A DNA stretch of 64,000 nucleotides, from contig CAXXUH010000003.1 in the NCBI GenBank assembly GCA_963665405.2, forward strand, positions 310,001-374,000. The letters are read 5' to 3'. Source of the DNA: G963665405 sp963665405 (GTDB lineage Bacteria; Chloroflexota; Dehalococcoidia; Lucifugimonadales; G963665405). A program made the position numbers and the translations under genes. Within the stretch, counting starts at the first letter, position 1; each line of letters opens with the position of its first letter. The notes beneath the pieces are model-generated. The model ran no database searches, had not been told where the DNA came from, and saw only the letters and a program-made list of their open reading frames with translations. Below, piece after piece: positions 34,578-44,700 of this stretch.

Positions 34578-36079
34578 TGGCGTCATACGAGAAACGACTC
34601 GGCGAGGGTCCTGCACTGGCGGTACTTCGGCTCGTTGGGCTGTTCGACCGACCCGCGCCGGGAGAGCAGGTCCGGGTCCTCAGACGGCCGCCGGCCATCC
34701 CCGCCCTGACCGATACGCTGGCGAACCTTTCCGACACGCAATGGCGGCGGGCTCTCGCGCGTTTGCGTCAGGCACGACTCCTGTCCGAGGCCGACCCTCA
34801 ATCTGACGACCTGGACGCCCACCCACTGGTGCGCGAACACTTCGGACAGCGGCTCAGGGAAGAGTCTCCGGACGCCTGGCGGGAGGGCCACAGCCGGCTG
34901 TACGAACACTTGCGAGACAGCACCAAGAAGTTCCCTGACACGATCGAGGAGATGGCGCCCCTGTACTCGGCTGTGTCCCACGGCTGCCAGGCCGGACGTC
35001 ACCAGGAGACATTTGACGACGTGTACTACCGGCGCATCCAGCGCGACGGGAGAACAAACTATTCCTTTGCTCAGCTTGGAGCCGTTGGCGCAGATACATC
35101 AGCGTTGTCGTGGTTCTTTTCCCCGCCCTGGAGCCATCCAGCCGACGGCCTCAACGAAAGTGACAAGGCTTTTGTGCTTGGCGCGGCGGGTTTCCGCCTG
35201 CGCGCGTTGGGGCGACTACGCGAGGCCGTACAGCCGTTGCAGGCTGGGTTGGAGGCTCGGATTGAACAAGAGCAGTGGGAAAACGCCGCAATCGCCGCCA
35301 GCAACCTCAGCGACCTCCATCTCATCATGGGGGAGACCGGCGAAGCAGTCGACTACGCGCGGCAGGCCGTTGAGCTGGCCGATCGCAGCGGAGACCAGTT
35401 CCAACAGATGGCCAGCAGAGTCAGGTTGGCCCAGTCCCTGCACCAGACCGGCCGGATAGCCGAGGCTGAGGCGCTCTTCGAGGAGGCGGAGAAGATCCAG
35501 CAAGAGTTCCAGCCCGGGTTTCCTATCTTATACTCCCTCCAGGGCTATCAATACTGCGACCTGCTGATCGACCAGGGCAAGTATGACGAGGTTAGAGAAC
35601 GGACTGCGCAAACACTCGAATGGGTAACGAGGGAGCAGTTGCTCCTAGCCATGGCCCTCGACCACGTTGCCCTGGGTCGAGCGTCGCTGCTCCAGGCCAA
35701 GCGCGACGACCGCCGAGACTTCGCAGAGGCTCGGAACCACCTGGACCAGGCCGTGGAGGGCCTGCGGCGGGCAGGCATCCAGGCGTTCATCGCCCACGGC
35801 CTACTGGCCCGTGCCGCGCTGTACCGGGTGAGCGGCAACTTCGATCAGGCGCAACGGGACCTGGAGGAGGCCATGGCCATAGCCGAGCGTGGGTCCATGA
35901 GGCTTTACGAAGCCGACGCCCGCCTGGAGTACGCTCGGCTGCATCTCGCGACTGGCGAGGGGGACTCGGCACGCCAGAGCCTCGACGCCACCAGGAACAT
36001 GATCGCCGAAATGGGCTACCACCGGCGCGACGGCGAAGTCCAGGAGCTTGAGCAGCGGCTTGCCGCGCAAGGAGCCTGA
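34577..36079 (+). CDS. TPR-repeat C-terminal part of the SEFIR-STAND protein
   Basis: 500 aa. Starts at an ATG overlapping the upstream TAA by one base. The first 110 residues (YEKRLGEGPALAVLRLVGLF, RQARLLSEA, DAHPLVREHFGQRLRE) are the winged-helix/arm region that normally follows a STAND ATPase. From about 195 onward tandem tetratricopeptide-type helices are visible: LGRLREAVQPLQAGLEA, NAAIAASNLSDLHLIMGETG, GDQFQQMASRVRLAQSLHQT, FDQAQRDLEEAMAIAERG. These act as the sensor/partner-binding part in STAND proteins. It is read as the second half of one ancestral gene. Confidence 0.8.
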   Translation: MASYEKRLGEGPALAVLRLVGLFDRPAPGEQVRVLRRPPAIPALTDTLANLSDTQWRRALARLRQARLLSEADPQSDDLDAHPLVREHFGQRLREESPDAWREGHSRLYEHLRDSTKKFPDTIEEMAPLYSAVSHGCQAGRHQETFDDVYYRRIQRDGRTNYSFAQLGAVGADTSALSWFFSPPWSHPADGLNESDKAFVLGAAGFRLRALGRLREAVQPLQAGLEARIEQEQWENAAIAASNLSDLHLIMGETGEAVDYARQAVELADRSGDQFQQMASRVRLAQSLHQTGRIAEAEALFEEAEKIQQEFQPGFPILYSLQGYQYCDLLIDQGKYDEVRERTAQTLEWVTREQLLLAMALDHVALGRASLLQAKRDDRRDFAEARNHLDQAVEGLRRAGIQAFIAHGLLARAALYRVSGNFDQAQRDLEEAMAIAERGSMRLYEADARLEYARLHLATGEGDSARQSLDATRNMIAEMGYHRRDGEVQELEQRLAAQGA

Positions 36080-36080
36080 G

Positions 36081-36398
36081 ATGCCGGATCATCGCCGAGT
36101 CCTCGTGGTCGACCCGGACTCCGAAACAATGGACAAGATGACGGCCACGCTTGAAGGCGATGCCTACATCGTGACCGGCACCCAGAGCGACGGCGTCGCC
36201 CTGGACCTCGCCCAGTCGTCGGAGTTCGATGCACTCGTCATCAGCTCCGGGGTCCCGCTGTCCGACCGCGGATACCTGATGAGTCGCGCCCGCGACCGCC
36301 ATCCCGACATCGCCGTCGTCATCGCCCAGGGTCCCCAATCAGTGCTCATCCAGCTCAGGCAGGCGTTCAAAGAAAAGGACAGCGAGAAGATCAGGTAG
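36081..36398 (+). CDS. Response-regulator receiver-like domain protein lacking the phospho-acceptor Asp
   Basis: 105 aa stand-alone receiver (CheY-like) fold: LVVDPDSETMDKM (acidic pocket), then EFDALVISSGVPLSD where the usual phosphorylated Asp is replaced by Ser, and DIAVVIAQG as the fourth strand. AAGGAGCC precedes ATG 36081, two bases after the TPR gene stop, so it is cotranscribed. The missing Asp indicates a pseudo-receiver used for protein contacts rather than phosphotransfer. Partner presumably the SEFIR-STAND-TPR protein (inference). Confidence 0.7.
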   Translation: MPDHRRVLVVDPDSETMDKMTATLEGDAYIVTGTQSDGVALDLAQSSEFDALVISSGVPLSDRGYLMSRARDRHPDIAVVIAQGPQSVLIQLRQAFKEKDSEKIR

Positions 36399-36402
36399 CG
36401 AG

Positions 36403-36622
36403 ATACGGGGTGTGCAGAGGAGCGAAGCCCCCATGCCGGGAGTCTGAGGGTGTCCCTCAGATATGACCCTTCTCTCGTCGCCCAAGTGGGGGGCCGAGCC
36501 CGTCAAGCGATGCAACGCCCCGTCGTCCTGCCCAGAAGTGATCCGCCCAGCAGGATGACGACACATGGGGAGTGCAGAGGGGCGAGCCCCTTTGCCCGGA
36601 GTCTGAGGGTGTCCCTCTCTGC
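36403..36622 (+). repeat. Two family A repeats
   Basis: Units at 36403-36465 and 36563-36622 with the usual AGGGGCGA(A)GCCCC and CTGAGGGTGTCCCTC segments. Between 36660 and 36740 the DNA is unusually AT-rich for the window and may hold the promoter of the next gene. Confidence 0.7.
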
Positions 36623-36821
36623 CTGGGCCATCCGGGCAAGATACCCCCAGCGGGCTAACGGTTAGTACCAAATACCCAGTCACCCTGGTACTTCAGGTTC
36701 TGTCGCCTGACGGTACTTTACGGTTTAATTCCATCAGACGGGCAGCACAATGGCGGTGTTATTCGACAGGCGCCCCTGGCCGGCCGGCTGCCCCACAGAC
36801 AGCGCTGACACCGAGTTTCAT

Positions 36822-37606
36822 ATGCCAAGAGGGCTGCCGTTTTTTGCCTTCGGCCTGGCGGCGGGAATCATTTCTACGCTGGGCGTCGTTACCGGTCCCT
36901 GGCTGCCTACTCAGGCGGGCAGCGTCTCCGACGGAGCTGTCGACGGAACCTCCTCTCCTGGAACGACCCTGGCAGCTACCGAGTTCCAGGATTCGGACCC
37001 CCGAGCTCACGTTGGCAGAATCGTCGAACGTCACCTCCACTGTCCGAAGCTCTTCAGGCGGTAGTGCGGGTCCGCACCAGGATCGCCGCCGGCTCGGGCG
37101 TGATCATCGACCCAGCCGGGCTTGTGTTGACCAGCGCCCATCTGGTGGGTGACAGCCTCAGCGCGCAGGTTCTGGTCGACGACACCAGGACCGTCATCGG
37201 CACGGTGATCCACCTGGACGAGCTCAGAGACCTGGCCCTGTTGCAGCTGCCTCACGGCAAATATCGCTCGGCGAGGCTGGGCCGCAGCTCCGACGTCGTG
37301 CTGGGAGCCTGGGTATCGGCTATCGGTTACCCGTTGAACCTGGCAGGTCCGGCTACGATCACGACCGGCGTCGTGTCCCGTCTTCTCGATGAGCCGGAGT
37401 CTCGACGAGAGGTGTTGCAGACCGATGCGGCCATACACATTGGCAGCAGTGGCGGCCCCATCGTCGGCTCGAACGGAGAGGTGATAGGGATAATCGCGTC
37501 GGTGCTCGGCGAGTACAAATCCTTCCCGACGAGTGGGATCAGCTACGCCGTCTCTGTTAAGACGATCCGAGACGATTTCCTTGAAGAAATCGGCCTGGAT
37601 CCCTAG
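36822..37606 (+). pseudogene. Trypsin-like (HtrA-type, S1C) protease without PDZ, frame broken
   Basis: A first frame from ATG 36822 gives a membrane anchor (LPFFAFGLAAGIISTLGVV) and a polar linker, then runs out at 37064. The third frame carries ELTLAESSN, and the protease core resumes from about 37040 as LQAVVRVRTRIAAGSGVIID. The triad is visible: His in TSAHLVGD, Asp in LRDLALLQL, Ser in HIGSSGGPIVG (GSSGG instead of GNSGG). It ends at 37606 without a PDZ domain. One or two indels near 37010-37060 separate anchor and core; translation from the GTG at 37064 would give a 180-aa cytoplasmic core. It sits downstream of the SEFIR-STAND genes on the same strand. Confidence 0.75.
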
Positions 37607-37627
37607 ATAGCCCCTCCAGCTCGCCGT

Positions 37628-38473
37628 CTATGCGGCTCGTCTTCTCGATGCCAGAACGACGCCTGCCCCCACTGCGACGAGTCCGCCGATGCTCCCTAAC
37701 ACGATGATGAGCGCTAGGATTCCGCCGCTCATGCCGCCGCCTTCGTCCTCCAGTGGGAACGCTGCGGGCGTGGGCTCGGGCGGCGCTTCGAAGGTGGGCA
37801 GCGGCTCTGCAGTCGATGTCGCCGTCGGCACGGCTGATGGTGCCGCGGTCGAGGTTGGCGTGGGCGTCGCGGTCGCCGCTACGGCTGCCGGAACCAGCGT
37901 CGGCGTTGCAGTTGGCCGCACCGGCGTCGAGGGCGCCGTCGGCGTTGCTGTCGCCTCAGCCGGTGGCACAGGCGTTGACGTTGGAGTCGGCGTCGGAGTC
38001 GTGGTAGACGTGGGCGTCGCCCCCGTCTCCGCTGGAGGCGTGGCGGTCGGCGTAGCCTGCACCGTCGGCGAGGGCGTCTGAGTAGCCTCCGGTGCGGGTG
38101 CGGGCGTTGGAGTGGCCTCCGGCGTGAGCGTGGCAGCCGGTGCGCCTGTCCAGACCAGAGCGAAGGTTGAGAAGCTGGACAGGAAGGCGGTGAACGTCCG
38201 GCGCGAGAAGTCGTGCGTTGTCAGGATGCTGTCCCACTCGCCCGAGGACGGCCTGAATCGCCGAATAGACAGTCGACCAGCTACGACCTCGTCTAACATC
38301 GCGGTGGGCCCACCAAGCTCCTGCACCTCCTGATCTGACAGCGTCACCGTCAGGGCAGCCGCGAAGAAGAAATTTGCGTCCCGGATCGGATTGCCTTCCG
38401 CGTCGAACAGGTCGATCTGAACCGCTCGCAGGGCGCGCCCCAGAGGCTGGACCTCCAGCGACGCGGCGTCCAA
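37628..38473 (-). CDS. C-terminal part of a cell-surface protein: TP-rich stalk and membrane anchor, truncated by IS
   Basis: 281 codons from a TTG at the IS border. Residues 1-110 form a beta-rich domain ending TAFLSSFSTFALVW, as in PGF-pre-PGF-like surface domains. A 110-residue stalk of TPTP/ATPT repeats follows (about 115-240), then one TM segment (GGILALIIVLGSIGGLVAVG) and RRRAA as stop-transfer. The N-terminus has no signal peptide because the tandem IS1380 copies (38483-41665) interrupt it. Removing them and one target copy, the frame continues about 25 codons (QLAAPSLATFQLKLLDAASL) into 41712-41666 before meeting the oppositely oriented RHS gene. Confidence 0.7.
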   Translation of the reverse strand: MDAASLEVQPLGRALRAVQIDLFDAEGNPIRDANFFFAAALTVTLSDQEVQELGGPTAMLDEVVAGRLSIRRFRPSSGEWDSILTTHDFSRRTFTAFLSSFSTFALVWTGAPAATLTPEATPTPAPAPEATQTPSPTVQATPTATPPAETGATPTSTTTPTPTPTSTPVPPAEATATPTAPSTPVRPTATPTLVPAAVAATATPTPTSTAAPSAVPTATSTAEPLPTFEAPPEPTPAAFPLEDEGGGMSGGILALIIVLGSIGGLVAVGAGVVLASRRRAA

Positions 38474-38482
38474 GAGCTTTAG

Positions 38483-40165
38483 CCCGAATCCACCGAATGA
38501 CGGCCTTGGGGACAGCCCATGAAGAAGCTAGAGGGTGCTCCTCTGAATCTGGGATAATGGTTTTGGAACAGAAACCCGCGCGGAAACAAGGAGCACCCAA
38601 TAGATGCTGCCACAGAACAAACCCGACCGTATCCGCATCCTCTTTGACGACCATCGCCTGGTGGCCAATGCCGGCCTGCTCGTGCCGGCCACCCTCGCCC
38701 GGCACCTGGGCCTGCGAGAACTCGTCGACCATCACCTTGACCTCGGCGGCGCGCCGGGACGGGCGAACACGGGGGACAAGATGCTGACGCTGGTCGCTTC
38801 CGCGCTGGCTGGCGGCGACTGCATCGACGACGCCGATGCGCTGCGCGCTGGTGGGACGGTCGGTGTTCTAGGCTGCGTGGTCAAGGCGCCATCCACCCTG
38901 GGGACGTTCCTGCGCAGCTTCCGGTGGGGGCATGTCCGTCAACTCGACCGCGTGAGCCGCCAGTTGTTGGCCCGGGCCTGGGCCGCTGGGGCCGGACCCG
39001 GCGACTCGCCCCTGACCATCGACCTGGACTCGACCATCTGCGAGACCTATGGACTGGCCAAGGAGGGAGCGCGCCACCACGGCTATACCGGCAAGCGGGG
39101 CTATCACCCCCTGTTGGCCGTCGCCGCCGGCACCGGCGACGTGCTGATGTCCCGGCTGCGCGAGGGCCGCGCCAACACCGCTCGGGGCGCCGCCCACTTC
39201 CTGCGTGAAACGGTGAGCCGGGTTCGCCGTGCCGGGGCCAGCGGGCAACTTACGGCGCGGGCCGACAGCGGCTTCTACGCCCACGCTCTCGTCGCCGCCT
39301 GTCGTGAGATGGATGTCCGCTTCTCCATCACCATCCGCCAGCACAAAAGCCTGCGGAACCTGATCGAGGCGATTCCCGATGCAGACTGGACGCCGGTCCC
39401 CTACTGGATGGACGGCGCCGCCGATGTGGCGCAGACCACCTACACCCCCTTCCGGACTGAGCCCGGCGCCGCACCGGTGCGGCTCATCGTCCGGCGGGTG
39501 AAGCCCACGCCCGGTTCCCAACTGGCCCTCTTCGCCACCTACAGCTATCACGGCTTCATCACCGACCGGGACGGAGAGACCCTGGAACTGGAGGCCGACC
39601 ACCGCCGCCACGCCGAGATCGAGAACGCCATTCGAGACCTCAAGTACGGCGTCGGTCTGAACCACATGCCGTCCGGCCGCTTCGCCGCCAACGGCGCTTG
39701 GCTGGCGGTACAGGTGATGGCCCACAACCTGGCCCGCTGGACGGCGCGGATCGGTCTGGGCGAGCAGATCGCGACCACCAAGACCCTTCGCGACGGTTCT
39801 TCTCCCTGGCCGGACGGCTCACCCGCTCGGCACGCCGCCTCACCCTGCATCTGCCACAGCGCTGGCCTTGGGAAACCCAGTTCAGTCGCGCCCTGCACGG
39901 CTGCGAGCGATTCCACTCCCAGCCACGGCGCCCGTCCGCAACTGACCCGCCATCCGCCCAACCGAACGTCCCCGCAAACTCGCGCCAGTCCGGTCCGCGA
40001 GCACCTCTCGCCGGCGTCCTCTCCCCGCCATCTCGCCCTACCCAACGTCCCCAGACGGTCACAATCACCGGCCCCATTTACCCGAATCGTGCCCGGACCA
40101 TCGCCTCCCTTTGCCCCTCATCACCCATTCTGCTGCTGCAACATCATACCTTCGGTGGATTCGGG
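38483..40165 (+). mobile_element. IS1380-family insertion sequence, second copy (frameshifted)
   Basis: 1683 bp, inverted ends as in the 28746 copy, flanked by TTTAG direct repeats (38478-38482 and 40166-40170). Nearly identical in DNA to the intact copy but opposite in orientation, with small deletions toward the 3' end of the transposase gene. Confidence 0.92.
38604..39935 (+). pseudogene. IS1380-family transposase, frameshifted near the C-terminus
   Basis: Identical to the intact transposase at 29011-30336 for about 395 codons, except GYTGKRGY for GYPGKRGY. At 39790 a G is missing (CTTCGCGACGG versus CTTCGGCGACGG), which throws the last 45 codons out of frame. The catalytic Asp/Asp/Glu blocks are retained but the basic C-terminal segment is lost, so activity is doubtful. 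Confidence 0.88.
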
Positions 40166-40176
40166 TTTAGCTTTAG

Positions 40177-41665
40177 CCCGAATCCACCGAAGGACGGCCT
40201 TGGGGACAGCCCTTGAAGAGCCAGCGGGGCTCCTCTGAATCTGGGATAATGGTTTTGGAACAGAAACCCGCCCGGAAACTAAGGAGCACCCAACAGATGC
40301 TGCCACAGAACAAACCCGCGTATCCGCATCCTTTGAAGACCATCGCCTGGTGGCCAATGCCGGCCTGCTCCTGCCGGCCACTCCGGCACGGGAACTCGTC
40401 GACCGTTTCACCTTGACCTCGGCGGAGCGCCGGGACGGGCGAACACTGGGGACAAGATGCTGACGCGGTCGCTTCCGCGCCCTGGCAGCCGGCGACTGCA
40501 TCGACGACGCCGATGCGCTGCGCGCTGGTGGGACGGTCGGTGTTCTAGGCTGCGTGGTCAAGGCGCCATCCACTCTGGGGATCTTCCTGCGCAGCTTCCG
40601 GTGGGGGCATGTCCGTCAACTTGACCGCGTGAGCCGCCAGTTGTTGGCCCGGGCCTGGAAGCCGGGGCCGGACCCGGCGACTCGCCCCTGACCATCGACC
40701 TGGACTCGACCATCTGCGAGACCTATGGACTGGCCAAGGAGGGAGCGCTCAACCTATGGCCCGTCGGCTATCACCCGGCTGGCCATTGCCGCCGGCACTG
40801 ATGTCCATGCCGAGGTCCGGGCCGACACCGCCCGTGGCGCCGCCGCACGGCGGGGCCAACAACTCACGGTGCGGGCTCGACGCGGCTTCTACGCCCACAC
40901 TGTCGTTGCCGCCTTGGATGTCCGCTTCTCTATCACCATGCCAGCGCCCACCGGGACCTGATCGAGGCGATACCAGAGGAGGACTGGACTCCCATTCCCA
41001 GGATGGATGGCGCCGATGTCGCCGAGACGACTTACACCCCTCCAGGCCAAGCCGGACGCCGCGCCGGTGCGGCTCATTGTCCGGCGGGAGCGATGCCCGG
41101 TTCCCAGCTCGCCCTCGATACAGCTATCACGCCCATCACCGACCGCGATGGGGAGACGCTGGAACTGGAGGCCGATCATCGCCGCCACGCCGAGGTCGAG
41201 GCCATACGCGACGGTTCTGCCGTCGGCGCGCTTCGCCGCCAACGGCGCCTGGCTGGCGGTCCAGGTGATGGCCGGACGGCGCGGATTGGTCTGGGCGAGG
41301 GGACCCTGATCACCACCCTCAGGCGACGGGTCTTCGACTGGTGCGGATCACCCGCTCGGCGCGCCGCCTCACTTTGCATCTCCCCCGGCGCTGGCCTTGG
41401 GAAACCCAGTTCAGTCGCGCCTTGGCCCGGCTGCAAGCCATTCCGTTCCCGGCCTGACGGCCAGCCTGCAACTGACCCAACGTCCCCCATCTCGCGCCAC
41501 CCCGGTCGCGAGTGCTGCGTATCCTCTCGCCATCCCGCGCATCGCAACTCCCGCATAGGGTCTTAGGGGCCCTGTCCATCTACCCCAAGGCCATCTCCCC
41601 TGTAGCTCCCTCACCCCCTTCCGCTGTCCTCACGCCGTCCATCCGTGTCCTTCGGTGGATTCGGG
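40177..41665 (+). mobile_element. Degenerate IS1380-family copy abutting the second copy
   Basis: Ends CCCGAATCCACCGAAGG and CCTTCGGTGGATTCGGG are intact, but about 220 bp of internal sequence is gone through many small deletions, and the transposase frame (from 40297) is shattered into short ORFs. Left flank TTTAG (40172-40176), right flank CTTAG (41666-41670). Only TTTAG-C-TTTAG (11 nt) separates it from the younger copy. Confidence 0.88.
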
Positions 41666-41732
41666 CTTAGCTGGAACGTCGTGGCCAGAGACGGCGCTGC
41701 CAGCTGTAGGCTGACGCCCTGGGGTTGAGCTC

Positions 41733-44700
41733 GTGTTGGGCCATCCGCCCTTCGAGGGCGTCGACAACGTCATCGGCCGGCCCATCTTCCTGCCGCCGCT
41801 GGACCTGGCGAATGCTCAGCCCATCGACCCTGCGGTGAACACCACAGTCAGTGTCGTCTTGCGGGAAGGTGAAGAGCCCGTTTCAGTCTTCGTGGCTCCA
41901 GGCAGTCTGGAGGATCAGGACGGCAACCTCTACACCGGATTGCTCAGCATCACCGAGGTTCCACCGGACCTAACCCCGGCGGCCTTGCCGGACGACCTGC
42001 TTCCGGATACTGTCGTGACCATCCAGCCCGGCGAGATGGTCTTCACCACACCGGCGCCGATTACGTTCCCCAACCGAGCTGGCTTCCCGGCTGGAAGCGA
42101 CATGGAGCTCTGGTCGATCAGCCCTGTCACAGGCGTGTTTGAACAGGTGGGCACAATGCGGGTCAGTGCCGACGGAAGCGTGATTGAAACGATCTCCGGC
42201 GGCATCCGCAACAGTAGCTGGCACTTCCCAGTGCCGCCCCCGCCGCCAGAGACCCTGGACCCGACAGACGACGACTTCAACCCCGACGAGTGTCAGGCAT
42301 GCGGTGGCCAAGCGAGCGGCTCTGCTAGCTCTGAGATCCAGTTCTACACGGGAGCGCTGATCGAGACCCACGAGCTCGTACCCTACCAGTCCCAGGGCGT
42401 GGGCCGCGGCTTGACCCTGAGATATAGCTCGTTGACCGCGGACCCACGGCCCATCGTGCACCTCGGTATGGACAACGTCCCGTTCTTAGGGGTCGACGGG
42501 CGAATGGCCACCAGTCTGGTCATCGACCTGGGTGGGTTCAACGTGGTGTCTGGTGGTTTTTGGCACTTGCCTCTACCCGGAAGCTTTAGAGGCGCGCTGA
42601 TGCCCGTCGGGAGCATCGATCGCAGCGGTCGTTATCCTTACCAGGTGACGGTGGGATTCGGTCGCATTTTTGCGAACTGCGTTATCTCTATTGGGTGTTC
42701 CACACATTTCATTGGCAGATTCTCTCAAGCGGCTCGAGGGACCCTGATCAGCGTCAGTGCTATCTCCAGCCCGTTCGGCGCCGGCTGGGCACTGGCCGGG
42801 TGGCAGGAGCTGGTGGAGAACGCCGATGGGTCGGTGCTGCTCATCGACGGCAATGGAACGACGGTGGTCTTCAGCAACCCCCAGGATGGCGTCTATGAAT
42901 CTCCCCCCGGAGACTTCTCGACGCTGAAGAGGCTCCCCGGCGGAACCTTCAGCCGCACCCTCAAGGACCAGACCGAGTTCCTGTTCAACGACGAGAACAA
43001 GCTCGCGCTGGTGCGAGACCGCAACGGCAACGAGACCCGCCACGAGTATGACACCGCGGGCAGACTCATCAAGATCGTCGACCCGGTGGGCCTGGAAACG
43101 GTCTTCACCTACACGGAGATTCCGGGCGTGGGGGACAGGATCACCTCCATCACCGATCCTGCCGGTCGCACAACCCAGCTGGAGCATGACGACAGAGGCA
43201 ATCTGACTCGAATCACCGACCCCGACGGTTCGGCGCGGACCTTCGAGTACGACGACCAGCACCACCTGACCGCCGAGATCGACAAGCTGGGGAATCGGGA
43301 GGAGGCCTTTTACGACCCCGTCTCCGGGCGGGCTACCGGAGCGCTTCGCAAGGACGGGTCATTCGTAAGTGTCGATCCGGTAGCGACGCGAGGTCTCCAC
43401 CCCCGGCAATTTGGGCTGGGAGGACTCATCGACGCGCCCTTTGCGGTCAATCGCGGCGACCCCATAGCTAGCTACGCCGACGCCAACGGCAACATGACCA
43501 CCACGACGCTTGACACCCTGGGGCAAGCGGCTTCTTCATTCGACGCCATAGGCTCCTTGGGAGCTACCGTACGCGACGAGGACCACCTGGTCGTCGCTCG
43601 CACGGATGGTGAGGGCAATGCCACCTTCTTCGAATACGACGAACGCGGAAACCTGACCCGAGTGCTCGATGACCTAGCCGGCGGTGTCGTCAGGTGGGTC
43701 AACCTGGCAGGGGGGGATTGGCTAAATCCGGACAATTGGAACACCGGCGTCGTCCCTGGTCCATCTGACAACGTCTTCATCGGGCTCGATGGCGGGACCT
43801 ATCAGGTCACCCTCTCGACCAATGTAACGATCAGATCCTTGACCGTGGGCGGGAGCGTCGGGACGCAGCTGCTGGCTCTTACCGGCAGCACCGTGATCGC
43901 CCCCGCAGGAGTGCATATCAGGGCCAGCGCTATCGTCAACCTTCGCAGCAGCACGATCAATGGGGATCTGCTGAACGACGGGACGCTGCTGGCCCGAGCC
44001 ACCAGCGCGATCAACGGGGCGTTGAGCAACGGAGTGGACGCGACGCTGAGGGTAGAGGGACTGGCAGCTATTGCTCATGCGACACTCACGGTGGCGAACG
44101 GCTTCACCAACGAGGGGCTGATCGAGCTGTTCGGCGACGTCTCCTTCCGCTCGGCGACGCTGAACGTGAGCGCGGGGACTCTGGTCAACGCGGTGGGTGG
44201 GAGCATCGACGCGCTGGCTGGCGGTGGGGGTCCCCGGGCCCTCAATGCCCAGCTCGACAACCAGGGGACGCTGACGGTGAGCCAGGTGCTGACCATCGGC
44301 AAGGCGTCTGCGGCCCACACCAACAGCGGGACGATCAGCGTCACCGGCGGCAACCTGACGCTGAACCAGTCGGGGACGTCTCCGAGCTTCACCAGCACGG
44401 GCGGCATCACGTTGGCCGCGGGCCGGACGCTGACGATCAACGGCGGGACACTGAACCACGACGCGGGGAGCATCGGCGGTGAGGGCGCCCTGGCCCTGTC
44501 CGGCGTGGCCGTCAACCTGGGAGTCGACTTCGCCAACGACGTGGGCGCCCTCTCCTTCACCAACTCGACCGTCAACGGCCCAGGGATACTGACCAACCCA
44601 GTGGGGAAGACCATGACCGTCGCCGGTACCACGATCAATGCGGAGCTGGCGAACCTGGGGACACTGCGGGCGCGGGCCACCAGCGCGATCAACGGGGCGT

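Noticed and set aside
33255..36398. Classical two-component system
   Set aside because: No histidine kinase or DNA-binding output is present, and the receiver lacks its Asp.
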